In this document: positions 1 to 7,800 of the stretch, piece by piece | How positions within the stretch are numbered: the stretch's first letter is position 1 | How the letters are laid out: each line of letters begins with the position of its first letter | From: Achromobacter sp. AONIH1 | GTDB taxonomy: Bacteria; Pseudomonadota; Gammaproteobacteria; Burkholderiales; Burkholderiaceae_B | NCBI RefSeq assembly: GCF_002902905.1 | Contig: NZ_CP026124.1 | Coordinates: forward strand, 6,584,944 to 6,648,943 | DNA length: 64,000 bases | Reading direction: 5' to 3' | Program-made: the position numbers and the translations under genes | The notes under the pieces: generated by a model | Databases searched by the model: none | Seen by the model: only the letters and a program-made list of their open reading frames with translations | Told to the model about the DNA's origin: nothing

Positions 1-305
1 CGCCCGCCGAGCTGGAGTCCGCGTTCTACGACTACGGCTTGCACGACGGCCTGCCGGACGAGATCGCGCATCCGCATGACTGGGCCTCGGAATGGCGCAC
101 GAAGTTCGGCGGCGTGCCGTACTGGACCGCCAACGGCGCGCAGGGCGTGCCCGCCGGAAGGCTGCTGCTGCAGATCGACAACTGGGTGCAACTGGAAGAC
201 GGCGGCGGCGCGGAAGTGGCGAACTTCTGCTCGGACGGCACGGCGTACATCTTCGTCGACCGCTCGCGGAAAGCGCCGGTCTACACGATGATCATCAACC
301 GCTGA
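1..305 (+). CDS. Hypothetical protein, C-terminal part only
   Basis: This is the end of an open reading frame that enters from the left edge; about 100 residues are visible before the TGA at 303-305. The visible part is rich in aromatic and acidic residues and ends in ...TMIINR. A segment reading PAGRLLLQIDNW, followed by a glycine-rich turn and a short beta-like tail (AYIFVDRS), suggests a small beta-rich cytoplasmic domain, loosely like YwqG/DUF1963 proteins. That resemblance is weak, and no function can be given from this fragment. It converges with the GntR gene that starts its 3' end 28 bases further on. No terminator is evident between them. Confidence 0.6.
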   Translation, partial: PAELESAFYDYGLHDGLPDEIAHPHDWASEWRTKFGGVPYWTANGAQGVPAGRLLLQIDNWVQLEDGGGAEVANFCSDGTAYIFVDRSRKAPVYTMIINR

Positions 306-332
306 CCGGCAGGCGACGGCGCGCCTGAAACC

Positions 333-1034
333 CTAGCGCGCGCCCCATTGCCGCGACGCATGCGCCAGCACCAGCTCGGTGGTGCGGCGCAGATGCTCGG
401 CCAGCAGGTCCGAGGCGCGGACCGCGTCGCGCGCCAGCGTGGCCTCCAGCAGCTCGCGGTGCTCCCGCGCCACGTCGCGTCCGGGCGCCGGCGCGGACCC
501 GGACGCGCCCGCCACCGACAGATGCCGGTAGCGCGCCGTCTGGTCGCGCAGCAGCTCGGCGATGGCGATCAGTGAATTCGAGCCGCTGCCGCTGATCAGC
601 GCGGAATGAAAGGCCGCGTGCGCCTGTTCCCATTCCGGGTTCAGGCCGCTGTCGTCCGGCAGCCGCAGCGCCACCCGGCCCAGCCGGTAATGCGCGCCGG
701 CCAGGCGCTCTTCCCAGTCCAACCCGCCCTGCGCGATGGCGCGGCGCAGCGCCTCGCACTCCACGTGAATACGCGTGTCGGTGATGTCGGTGAGTTCGGC
801 CGCCGATACGTCGGCCACGCGAAAGCCGCGCTGGTCCTCGGCGACGACGAAACCGCTGGTGGCCAGCCGCGACAGGGCTTCGCGCAAGGGGATCGCCCCG
901 CTGCCGTAGCGCTCGCACAATTCCTTGATGCGCAGCCGGCCGCCCGGCGGCAGATGCCCCGAGATGATGTCGGCGCGGATGTCGTTCGCCAGCGCGGACG
1001 CGGCGGTGCGAAAGGAAGGCGGGGCGGAAAGCAT
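333..1034 (-). CDS. GntR-family regulator, FCD (FadR-like) subgroup
   Basis: The protein has 233 residues, typical for FCD-type GntR regulators. Residues about 10-75 form the winged helix-turn-helix; the stretch LRIKELCERYG...IPLREALSRLATSGFV is the GntR signature. Residues about 90-220 are the all-helical FCD effector domain, with histidines in AHAAFHSAL and EHRELLEA where the family coordinates a metal and the carboxylate effector. The gene is divergent from the FAH/Bug/VOC operon that starts 115 bases away, so it very likely represses that operon until a pathway acid binds. The regulatory target is inferred from position only. Confidence 0.9.
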   Translation of the reverse strand: MLSAPPSFRTAASALANDIRADIISGHLPPGGRLRIKELCERYGSGAIPLREALSRLATSGFVVAEDQRGFRVADVSAAELTDITDTRIHVECEALRRAIAQGGLDWEERLAGAHYRLGRVALRLPDDSGLNPEWEQAHAAFHSALISGSGSNSLIAIAELLRDQTARYRHLSVAGASGSAPAPGRDVAREHRELLEATLARDAVRASDLLAEHLRRTTELVLAHASRQWGAR

Positions 1035-1148
1035 GCGTGACGATAGCCGTGCCAGCTATGAAATTCAATCTGTGCAGGGAAAACCAGAATATATATATTT
1101 TTACCTAATACATATTATTTTGGCACCCACGCAGACCCTGGAGATCCC
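1035..1148. promoter_or_regulatory. Divergent promoter/operator region between GntR gene and FAH operon
   Basis: This 114-base spacer is strikingly AT-rich compared with the surrounding genes. It holds two short perfect palindromes: an alternating A/T run with dyad symmetry at 1088-1099 and AATA-CA-TATT at 1107-1116. Both lie where promoters for the two divergent genes must sit. They are candidate operators for the GntR protein. A GGAG at about 1139-1142 serves as ribosome-binding site for the GTG at 1149. Confidence 0.5.
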
Positions 1149-2003
1149 GTGAAACTGGCCACCGTCCAAATCGATGGCGCGCCCTGCGCCGCCGCCCTGC
1201 AACAAGACCGCCTGGCCCTGCTGGCCGCCCCCGGGACCGACCTGGGCGCGCTGCTGCGCCAGGGTCTCGGGCTGGCCGATTTCCAGCGCCTGGCCGCCGC
1301 CGCCACGATCCACGTCGATCCGAACCAGGCCGTCTTCCTGTCGCCGTCGATCGAGCCGCCCAAGATCCTGTGCGTGGGCCTGAACTACGCCGACCACACC
1401 AAGGAAAGCCCCTACGAACAGCCCGACTACCCGACGCTGTTCCTGCGCGTGGCGACCAGCCTGGGCGCCCACAACGCCATCGTCCACCGCCCCGCCCTCA
1501 GCGACTCGCTGGACTTCGAGGGCGAGATGGTCGTGGTGCTGGGCAAGGGCGGCCGCGACATTCCCAAGGACCGCGCGCTGGAACACGTGTTCGGCTACGC
1601 GGCCGGCAACGAGATCTCGGTACGCGAGTACCAGTTCAAGTCGCCGCAATGGACGGTCGGCAAGAACTTCGACGGCACCGGCGCCTGGGGCCCCTACGTG
1701 GTCACGGCCGACGAGCTGCCACCGGGCGGGCGCGGGCTGCGCCTGGAGACCCGGCTGAACGGCGCCACCGTGCAGTCGGCCAGCACCACAGACATGCTGT
1801 TCGACGTGGCCACGGTGATCTCCACCGTCAGCCAGGCCATCACGCTGCAGGCCGGCGACATCATCTTCTCCGGCACGCCGGCCGGCGTGGGCTTCGGCCG
1901 CACGCCCAAGCTCTACATGAAGGCCGGCGACACGGTCGAAGTCGAGATCGAGCGCATCGGCCTGCTGCGCAATCACATCCTGGACCAGCCGAAGGCCGGC
2001 TGA
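1149..2003 (+). CDS. Fumarylacetoacetate hydrolase (FAH) family protein
   Basis: The 284-residue protein starts at GTG 1149 with GGAG six bases upstream. A short N-terminal region is followed by the FAH catalytic fold from about residue 75 (ILCVGLNYADHTKES). The metal-binding E-x-E is in DFEGEMVVVLG, the lysine signature is in QWTVGKNFDG, and the domain closes with FSGTPAGVGFGR. FAH-family enzymes hydrolyse or decarboxylate/hydrate acylpyruvates and 2-oxo-dienoates made in aromatic ring cleavage. At the third metal-ligand position, where the family has N-D-x-S, this protein has NEIS, an Asp to Glu change. It is the first gene of an operon with a Bug protein and an extradiol-dioxygenase-like protein, which supports a meta-cleavage role. 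The exact substrate is unknown. Confidence 0.9.
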   Translation: MKLATVQIDGAPCAAALQQDRLALLAAPGTDLGALLRQGLGLADFQRLAAAATIHVDPNQAVFLSPSIEPPKILCVGLNYADHTKESPYEQPDYPTLFLRVATSLGAHNAIVHRPALSDSLDFEGEMVVVLGKGGRDIPKDRALEHVFGYAAGNEISVREYQFKSPQWTVGKNFDGTGAWGPYVVTADELPPGGRGLRLETRLNGATVQSASTTDMLFDVATVISTVSQAITLQAGDIIFSGTPAGVGFGRTPKLYMKAGDTVEVEIERIGLLRNHILDQPKAG

Positions 2004-2020
2004 ACGTCCCGCGCGCATGA

Positions 2021-2041
2021 CGGTCCGGCGGCGCCGGACCG
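2021..2041 (+). other. Intercistronic hairpin between FAH and Bug genes
   Basis: CGGTCCGGC and GCCGGACCG pair perfectly over nine bases around a GGC loop, 18 bases after the FAH stop. No T-run follows, so it is not a classical terminator. It may stabilise or process the polycistronic message. Confidence 0.45.
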
Positions 2042-2072
2042 CGTAGTTCCGATCTCCCTCTGGAATCCTGGA

Positions 2073-3101
2073 ATGTCCGCCATGCAAACTCCCGCTACCC
2101 ATCCCGCCGCCGCTGCGCGCAACGCCGTCCGACGCCGCTGGACCCAACTGCTGCTGGCCGCCGGCCTGGCCTCGTGCCTGGGCCTGGCCCAGGCCGCCGA
2201 CTGGCCGGCCCGGCCCGTGAAGATCGTGGTGCCCTTCGCCGCCGGCGGCACCACCGACCTGATCGCGCGGCTGATCGCCGCGCCCATGTCGCAACAGCTC
2301 GGCCAGTCCGTCGTGATCGAGAACCGCCCCGGCGCGGGCGGCCTGCTGGGCGCGGACGCGGTCGCAAAATCCGCGCCGGACGGCTACACCGTGCTGATGG
2401 CGAATATCTCCTACCCACTGGCCGCGCTGGTGGCACAACGCGCCAAGCGGCTGAACTTCGATCCCTCGGCCGACCTGCGCAGCGTCAGCGTGGTGGCCAA
2501 CGTGCCGCTGGTGATCACGTCCACGCCGTCGGTGCCGGCGCGCGACCTGCGCGAGTTCGCCGCCCTGCTCAAGCTGCAGCCGTCCGCGCACTACGCCTAT
2601 GGATCGACCGGCCCCGGCTCCTATATCCACGTGTTCGGCGAGTGGTTCCAGCAGCAGGCCCAGGCCACCATGATCCACGTGCCCTTCAAGGGCGCGGCGC
2701 CGCTCAAGAGCGAAATGCTGGCGGGCCGGATCCAGATGGGCGGGGACCAGCTGTCCTCGTCCTTGAGCGACATCCGCGCCGGCTCGCTGACCGCGCTGGC
2801 CGTCACCTCGCCGCAGCGCTCGCCCGCCCTGCCCGACACGCCCACGGCCCGCGAGCTGGGCTATGCCGGCATCGAGACGGAAGGCTGGAACGGCCTGCTC
2901 GCACCCTCCCGCACGCCGGACGAGGTGGTCGCGCGCATCAACGCCGCCGTCGCGCATGCGCTGCGCCAGCCCGACGTGCGCCAGCGCCTGGCGGACCTGG
3001 GCGCAGAGCCCGGCGGGTCCAGTCCCGGCGCGATGGGTGAGTTGCTGGACCGGCAATTCGCGCAGTTCGGCCCCATGGTCGCGCGCCTGCAGCTCGACTG
3101 A
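2073..3101 (+). CDS. Bug-family tripartite tricarboxylate transporter substrate-binding protein
   Basis: This 342-residue protein has a positively charged N-terminus and a hydrophobic core ending ...LGLAQAADWPARPVK, a clear Sec signal with cleavage near residue 43. The mature part has the Bug signatures: RPVKIVVPFAAGGTTDLIAR at the start, VVIENRPGAGGLLGAD, then KSAPDGYTVLMAN, and the HVPFKGAAPLKSEMLAG ligand-loop region. Bug proteins bind small carboxylates in the periplasm for TctAB-type permeases. No TctA or TctB gene is nearby, so this is an orphan receptor. Its place between an FAH hydrolase and a dioxygenase-like gene suggests an aromatic acid ligand. An internal ATG at 2082 is an alternative start. 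Confidence 0.93.
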   Translation: MSAMQTPATHPAAAARNAVRRRWTQLLLAAGLASCLGLAQAADWPARPVKIVVPFAAGGTTDLIARLIAAPMSQQLGQSVVIENRPGAGGLLGADAVAKSAPDGYTVLMANISYPLAALVAQRAKRLNFDPSADLRSVSVVANVPLVITSTPSVPARDLREFAALLKLQPSAHYAYGSTGPGSYIHVFGEWFQQQAQATMIHVPFKGAAPLKSEMLAGRIQMGGDQLSSSLSDIRAGSLTALAVTSPQRSPALPDTPTARELGYAGIETEGWNGLLAPSRTPDEVVARINAAVAHALRQPDVRQRLADLGAEPGGSSPGAMGELLDRQFAQFGPMVARLQLD

Positions 3102-3146
3102 GGCCCCGTTCCCATTGCCGCCCCCTCCCGGCCAGGAAGACCCGCC

Positions 3147-3260
3147 ATGAAGAATCCCGGCCTCCGCATCGCCGCCCGCCTGTCGCTGTCCGCCGGCGCC
3201 CGCGCCGACGCGCCGCCCTTGTACCAGGACCAGGCGAAGCAGATCGTCGTCGAGCAGTGA
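3147..3260 (+). CDS. Possible 37-residue small protein or gene remnant
   Basis: An ATG at 3147, preceded by GGAAGA at about 3135-3140, opens a 37-codon frame ending at TGA 3258-3260. The product starts like a short export signal (KNPGLRIAARLSLSAGA) and ends in YQDQAKQIVVEQ. It lies in the 206-base gap between the Bug and VOC genes and is co-oriented with them. It could be a genuine small operon protein or the fused ends of a deleted gene. No family is recognised. Confidence 0.3.
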   Translation: MKNPGLRIAARLSLSAGARADAPPLYQDQAKQIVVEQ

Positions 3261-3307
3261 CAACCGCGAGCGCCGGCCCATGATGCCGGCCCGCAATGGA
3301 GACAGCC

Positions 3308-4258
3308 ATGACCCCAGACGCATCGACCGCAGCCACGGCGCGGCTTGCCGTGCATTCGGTGGACGAGTTCGTGTTCAGCGTTCCCGACCTGGAAGCCGCG
3401 CGGCAGTTCTATGCGAGCTTCGGCCTGGACGTGCGCGACGAGGACGGCGGACTGGCGCTGTACGCCTTCGGCCATCCGCAGCGCTGGGGCCGCATCCGGC
3501 AGGCAGCGGGACGCAAGCGGCTGTTGTGGCTCAGCCTGGGCATCCACGCGGGGGACGCGCCGCGCTTCGCCGAACGCCTGGATCAGCAGGGCATCGCGCG
3601 CATCACCGCGCCCGCCGGCGCGGACGATGGCGGCATCTGGATCTCCGGTCCCGACGGCCTGCCGCTACAGCTGCGCGCCGCGCCCAAGTCCTCGCCGTCG
3701 GCGCCGGCGCCGCAGACCCCGCCACAGCCCTGCGCCAATGCCGGCCGCGCCCCCGCCCGCAGCCGCGCGCCGCGCGTTCAGCCGCTGTACCTGTCGCACA
3801 TCCTGCTGTTCAGCGCCGATGTGGCGCGGGCCACGCGCTTCTATGTGGACGTGCTCGGCCTGCGCGTGTCGGACACGTCCGGCGACGTGATCGCCTTTCT
3901 GCACAGCCCGCATGGCAGCGACCATCACCTGATCGCGCTGGCCAAGTCCGGCGGCCTGGGCCTGCACCACACCAGCTGGTGCGTGGCCTCGCTGGATGAC
4001 GTGGGCCTGGGCATGGAACAGATGAGCGCGGCGGGCCATGGCGAGGGCTGGGGCGTCGGCCGCCACGTGCTGGGCTCCAACTACTTCCGCTACGTGCGCG
4101 ACCCCTGGGGCAGCTACGCCGAGTATTCCTACGACATCGATTTCGTCGCGCCCGGCGCGCCATGGCCCGCGACCGACCATCCGCCCGAGGACGCGCTGTA
4201 CGTCTGGGGGCCTGCCCTGCCCCCGGACTTCATCACGAACCACGAACAGGACGGCTGA
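3308..4258 (+). CDS. VOC-superfamily protein, type I extradiol dioxygenase-like
   Basis: The start at ATG 3308 is favoured over ATG 3296 because GGAGA sits five bases before it, giving 316 residues. Two tandem vicinal-oxygen-chelate modules are visible, about residues 12-115 and 158-290, separated by an Ala/Pro-rich linker; this size and layout match two-domain ring-cleaving dioxygenases. In the C-terminal module the expected iron ligands are present: His in YLSHILLF, His in GLHHTSWC and Glu in SYAEYSYD. The GRH of VGRHVLGSN matches the catalytic histidine of extradiol enzymes. The protein ends with a long aromatic-rich tail. With the upstream FAH and Bug genes it suggests uptake, ring cleavage and hydrolysis of an aromatic acid. 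The substrate is not deducible. Confidence 0.82.
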   Translation: MTPDASTAATARLAVHSVDEFVFSVPDLEAARQFYASFGLDVRDEDGGLALYAFGHPQRWGRIRQAAGRKRLLWLSLGIHAGDAPRFAERLDQQGIARITAPAGADDGGIWISGPDGLPLQLRAAPKSSPSAPAPQTPPQPCANAGRAPARSRAPRVQPLYLSHILLFSADVARATRFYVDVLGLRVSDTSGDVIAFLHSPHGSDHHLIALAKSGGLGLHHTSWCVASLDDVGLGMEQMSAAGHGEGWGVGRHVLGSNYFRYVRDPWGSYAEYSYDIDFVAPGAPWPATDHPPEDALYVWGPALPPDFITNHEQDG

Positions 4259-4270
4259 GCGGCGGATGTC

Positions 4271-4858
4271 CTACGCCGACAGGCAACGAGGCTGGCGGGA
4301 CCCCGCGCCCGCCCGCAGCGCCTGCGGCGCCCCCAGCGTCTGGCGCGCGCGCCGCACCTCGCCCATGACGCTGTCCACGGTGATGCCGTAGCGCAGCGCC
4401 ACTTCGCGCGGCGACAGGTCTTCCACGCTGCGGGCCAGCAGGATGGCCTGGCGGCGGCTGGGCAGGGCCTGCAGGGCGCGCATGCAGGACAGCAGCTCCG
4501 AGCGCGCCTCGGCCACCTGCGCCGGACCCGGCGCGTCGTCGGCCAGCAGGCCGGCGTCATCGCCGTCCTGGCCGACTTCGCGCCAGCCCTGGCGCAGGCC
4601 GTCCACGGCCAGGTTGCAGGCCATGCGGAACACGTAGGCGCCCGGATTGCGCACCTCGGCCGCCTGGCTGGTGGCCAGGCGCAGCCAGACATCGTGCAGG
4701 CTGTCGCCGGCCAGGTCCTCGCTGCCCAGGTAGGCCACCAGCCGGCAACGCAGGTCGTCATAGTGGCTGGCGATGAAACGCTGCAGCGCCGTCGGCTCGC
4801 CCGCGCCGGCGGCGCCCGCCCGGATTTCCGCCGGGCGGGCCTCGGTGATGGCGGCCAT
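4271..4858 (-). CDS. ECF sigma factor (FecI-type) coupled to the exoprotein gene
   Basis: The protein has about 195 residues from the ATG at 4858. Region 2 is seen in FIASHYDDLRCRLVAYLGS and AGAYVFRMACNLAVDGLR, and region 4 in LPSRRQAILLARSVEDLSPREVALRYG and SVMGEVRRARQTL, the layout of iron-starvation-type ECF factors. Its start overlaps or abuts the exoprotein stop: the TGA at 4863-4861 lies inside GTGACCATG, so either a GTG at 4864 (4-base overlap) or the ATG two bases later is used, and no Shine-Dalgarno sequence is present. That implies translation by ribosomes finishing the 12.7-kb exoprotein gene. It has no anti-sigma partner of its own next to it. Confidence 0.88.
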   Translation of the reverse strand: MAAITEARPAEIRAGAAGAGEPTALQRFIASHYDDLRCRLVAYLGSEDLAGDSLHDVWLRLATSQAAEVRNPGAYVFRMACNLAVDGLRQGWREVGQDGDDAGLLADDAPGPAQVAEARSELLSCMRALQALPSRRQAILLARSVEDLSPREVALRYGITVDSVMGEVRRARQTLGAPQALRAGAGSRQPRCLSA

Positions 4859-4860
4859 GG

Positions 4861-7800
4861 TCACGGCTGCCAGTTGCGCCGCTCGGCCGGCGTCAGCGCG
4901 GCCTGCTGCACCGGCGTCAGCGGGCCGTCGCCGACCATTTGGAACACGCTGTCGGCCCGATAGATCGGCGCCTGCTTGCCGGCGTCGACGCTGGGGCTGG
5001 CCGGCGCGCGGCCGGCCGGCAGCTGCTCGTCGCCATAGCCCAGGATCTGCACCGAGATGATCGACGGCAGATTCTGGCGCGAGGCGGCGCGGTCGCGCTG
5101 CATCACGTCCTGCGCCGCCGCCGTGGCCGTGGAGGCCGCCGCGCTGGCGCTGGACAGGGCGCCGGTGTTGACCGAGGCGGTCACCGGGATGCCCTTGCTC
5201 TCGCCCTGCACCTGGATGTTGGCCGCGTTCACCACGTGCAGCGCCGCGATGTTGACGTTGCCCGACACCCGGATGCCGGCCTCGCCGGCGTCGATGGTGC
5301 CCAGCGGCGCGATCAGGTCCACGTCGCCCGCCGGCACCTCGGGAATCGGCGCCAGCGTGCCGATGCCGGCGCCGGTGGACGGCACGGTGGGCGACAGCGT
5401 CACGTTGCCGAAGGCGTCGTAGACGCGGCGCGGCGGCGTGTACAGCACCGTGGTCTTGGCGCCGCGCCCGGCGTTGATGTCGCCGTTCGCGGACCAGGCC
5501 TGGATGTGGCCGCCGAAGGTGGTCATGATGCGGCTCTGGCCCAGCAGCACGCTGCCCTGCGCATAGAGCTGGATGTTGCCCTGGCCCTGCGTCACCACGC
5601 CAGCGCTGGCCGGCGGGGCCACGCCTTCCACGCCCAGCACCTGCTGGCCGCCCGGCGTCAGCAGCTGGATGTTGCCGCCGAAACTGCTGCGCAGTCCCGC
5701 GCCGCCGTACATCGTGAAGCTGCCCTCGTAGCGGATCGGACCTCCGGCGGCATCGCTCTCGGGGAACAGCGCCGCGATGGCGCGGCGTCCGCGCAGGTAG
5801 CTGCCGAAGCGCTGGCCGCCTTCCTCGTTGTACTCGCGGCCGCCTTCCTTCAGCTCGGCGAAGAACAGCTGGCGCGCGTAGATGCCGCGCTCCGCCGGCG
5901 CCAGCGCCGCGAAGGCCGCGGCCGCGCCGTCCTGGCCGCCCTCGTAGCCATGCTGCTTGCGCAGCCAGTTCACCAGGTGCAGCTCGCTTTCCTGGCGATA
6001 GTCCTGCGACAGATCACGGCGCTTGCGCGAGGCGTCGGCGGCGGCCTGGGCGTCCACCTTCGCCTGCTGCCGCGCCAGCTCGCCCTGCGCGCCCTGCTCG
6101 TCGCCCTGATAGCCGAAGTGCAGGCGCAGCCAGTTCGCCAGCGTCATTTCGCCGCCGTAGGACCGCACCACGCGATCCGGATTCGCGCCCAGCGTTTCGC
6201 CGGCGGCCAGCGCGCGGGTCGGATCCAGATAGCGCGCCAGCAGGCCCGCGTAGTCCGGTCCCGCCGCGCCCACGCCGGCCAGCACAGCGATGTCCGCGCC
6301 AAGCCGGTTATCGCCGCGCACGATGGCGCCCAGGCTGCGCACGCTGGCCGCGTCGTCCTGGCGCACCTGGCGCGCCGCCTGCATCAGCAGCGTGCCGGGG
6401 CCCGCCACCTGCGCATTGGCGTAGATGATGTCGCGGCCGGCCTCGATCAGCGACAGGTCGCGCGCATTGTTGTGCAGCGCGGTGACATCCAGGCGCATGA
6501 TGTCGCGGCCCGCCCGCACCGATACCGGCACGGCGGCCTCGTACCAGGTGTCCGTGCTGCGGCCGGTATTGCTCATGTCGACCACCGCGCCGCTCTTCAG
6601 GCCGAGGATGTCGCCCGTGACCGCGTAGAACCTGGCGACGGTGTCATCGCCCGCGTGCAGCGCGCGGTTCGTGGGCGAAGCCGGCCCGAAGACGAACAGC
6701 GGCTTGTTGTACCCCAGCGACCCAGGCTGCACGCCATCCTTGCTGGTATTGGTCAGGATGGGATTGCCGTTCGAGACCTCGAAGGCGCTGAAGGCCGGAC
6801 GCCAGGGCGTGGGCAGCGGCGCATCGGCCGCCGACATCGACACGGCATGGGCGCCATTGGCCAGGATGGAGCGGCCCGCCAGCATCTCGAGCTGGCCGCC
6901 CGCCGACGGCGCCAGCAACAGCACCGGGTTGTCGTAGCCCGCGGCATTGTCGGCCAACACGATGTTGCCGCCGGCCGCCACGGCGCGCACGATGGACGGA
7001 TACACGAAATAGCGTCGGCCGTCCGCCGACACCCGCGTGACATCGGAGGACAGTTCTTCTCCCAGGAACCGGCTGTTGCTGACGGTCATCGGGGTGAGGT
7101 TGCCGCCGGCCGAGAACAGATTGATCGCGGTGGACGGCGTCCACAGCGTGAACCAGCCGTTGCCGCCGCCGACGACCGGATCCGCCGCGCCGATCATCTG
7201 GTAGGGACTGGAATTGACCTGCGTGACGCGGCCGGGGTCGCTGACGCCGCCCAGCACCAGGTCGGCGCGCGTGTCGATCCAGGCCACGGCGTCGCCCAGC
7301 ACCAGGCGCGGCCCGCCCATGACCCGGCCCCCGGCCACGGCATACGGATCCGGAGCGCGCAATCCCGAGCCGTCGCCGTAGCGCAGGTCCATGCCGCCCA
7401 TCTGTCCGGCCGACAGGCTGATCCGGCCGCGCAGGTTGCCAAGCACGCCGTTCAGATCCAGGTTGTCGGACCCGCCCGTATGCGACGGCCCGATCGCCTG
7501 CAGCTGGGTGGCGCTCAGCGTGGGATTGAGGCTGCCACCGACGCGCAGATCCAGATCGCCGCCGCCGGTCAGCACCAGGTTGCCATCCAGCAGGCGGCCG
7601 GTGCTGGCGACCACCGCGGTCAGCCCTTGCGAGCGCGCCGCCATGCCGTTGACATAGAGCGCCGCGTCGCCGCGCGCGTCGCGCACGCCCGCGTCGCGGC
7701 CGGCGGCGATGCTGACGTTGCCGCCGCCCAGCGTGCCGAAGCCGGTGAAACCCACCACCCTCGGTTCCTTGTAGCCGGCGCCGTAGGGGGAATCGACCGT

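Noticed and set aside
2021..2041. Transcription terminator between FAH and Bug genes
   Set aside because: A stable hairpin exists but no T-run follows, and the genes fit one operon, so it is listed only as an intercistronic hairpin.
1101..3323. Long minus-strand frame (740 codons) across the FAH and Bug genes
   Set aside because: Its translation is low-complexity Arg/Gly/His and antisense to two clear family proteins.
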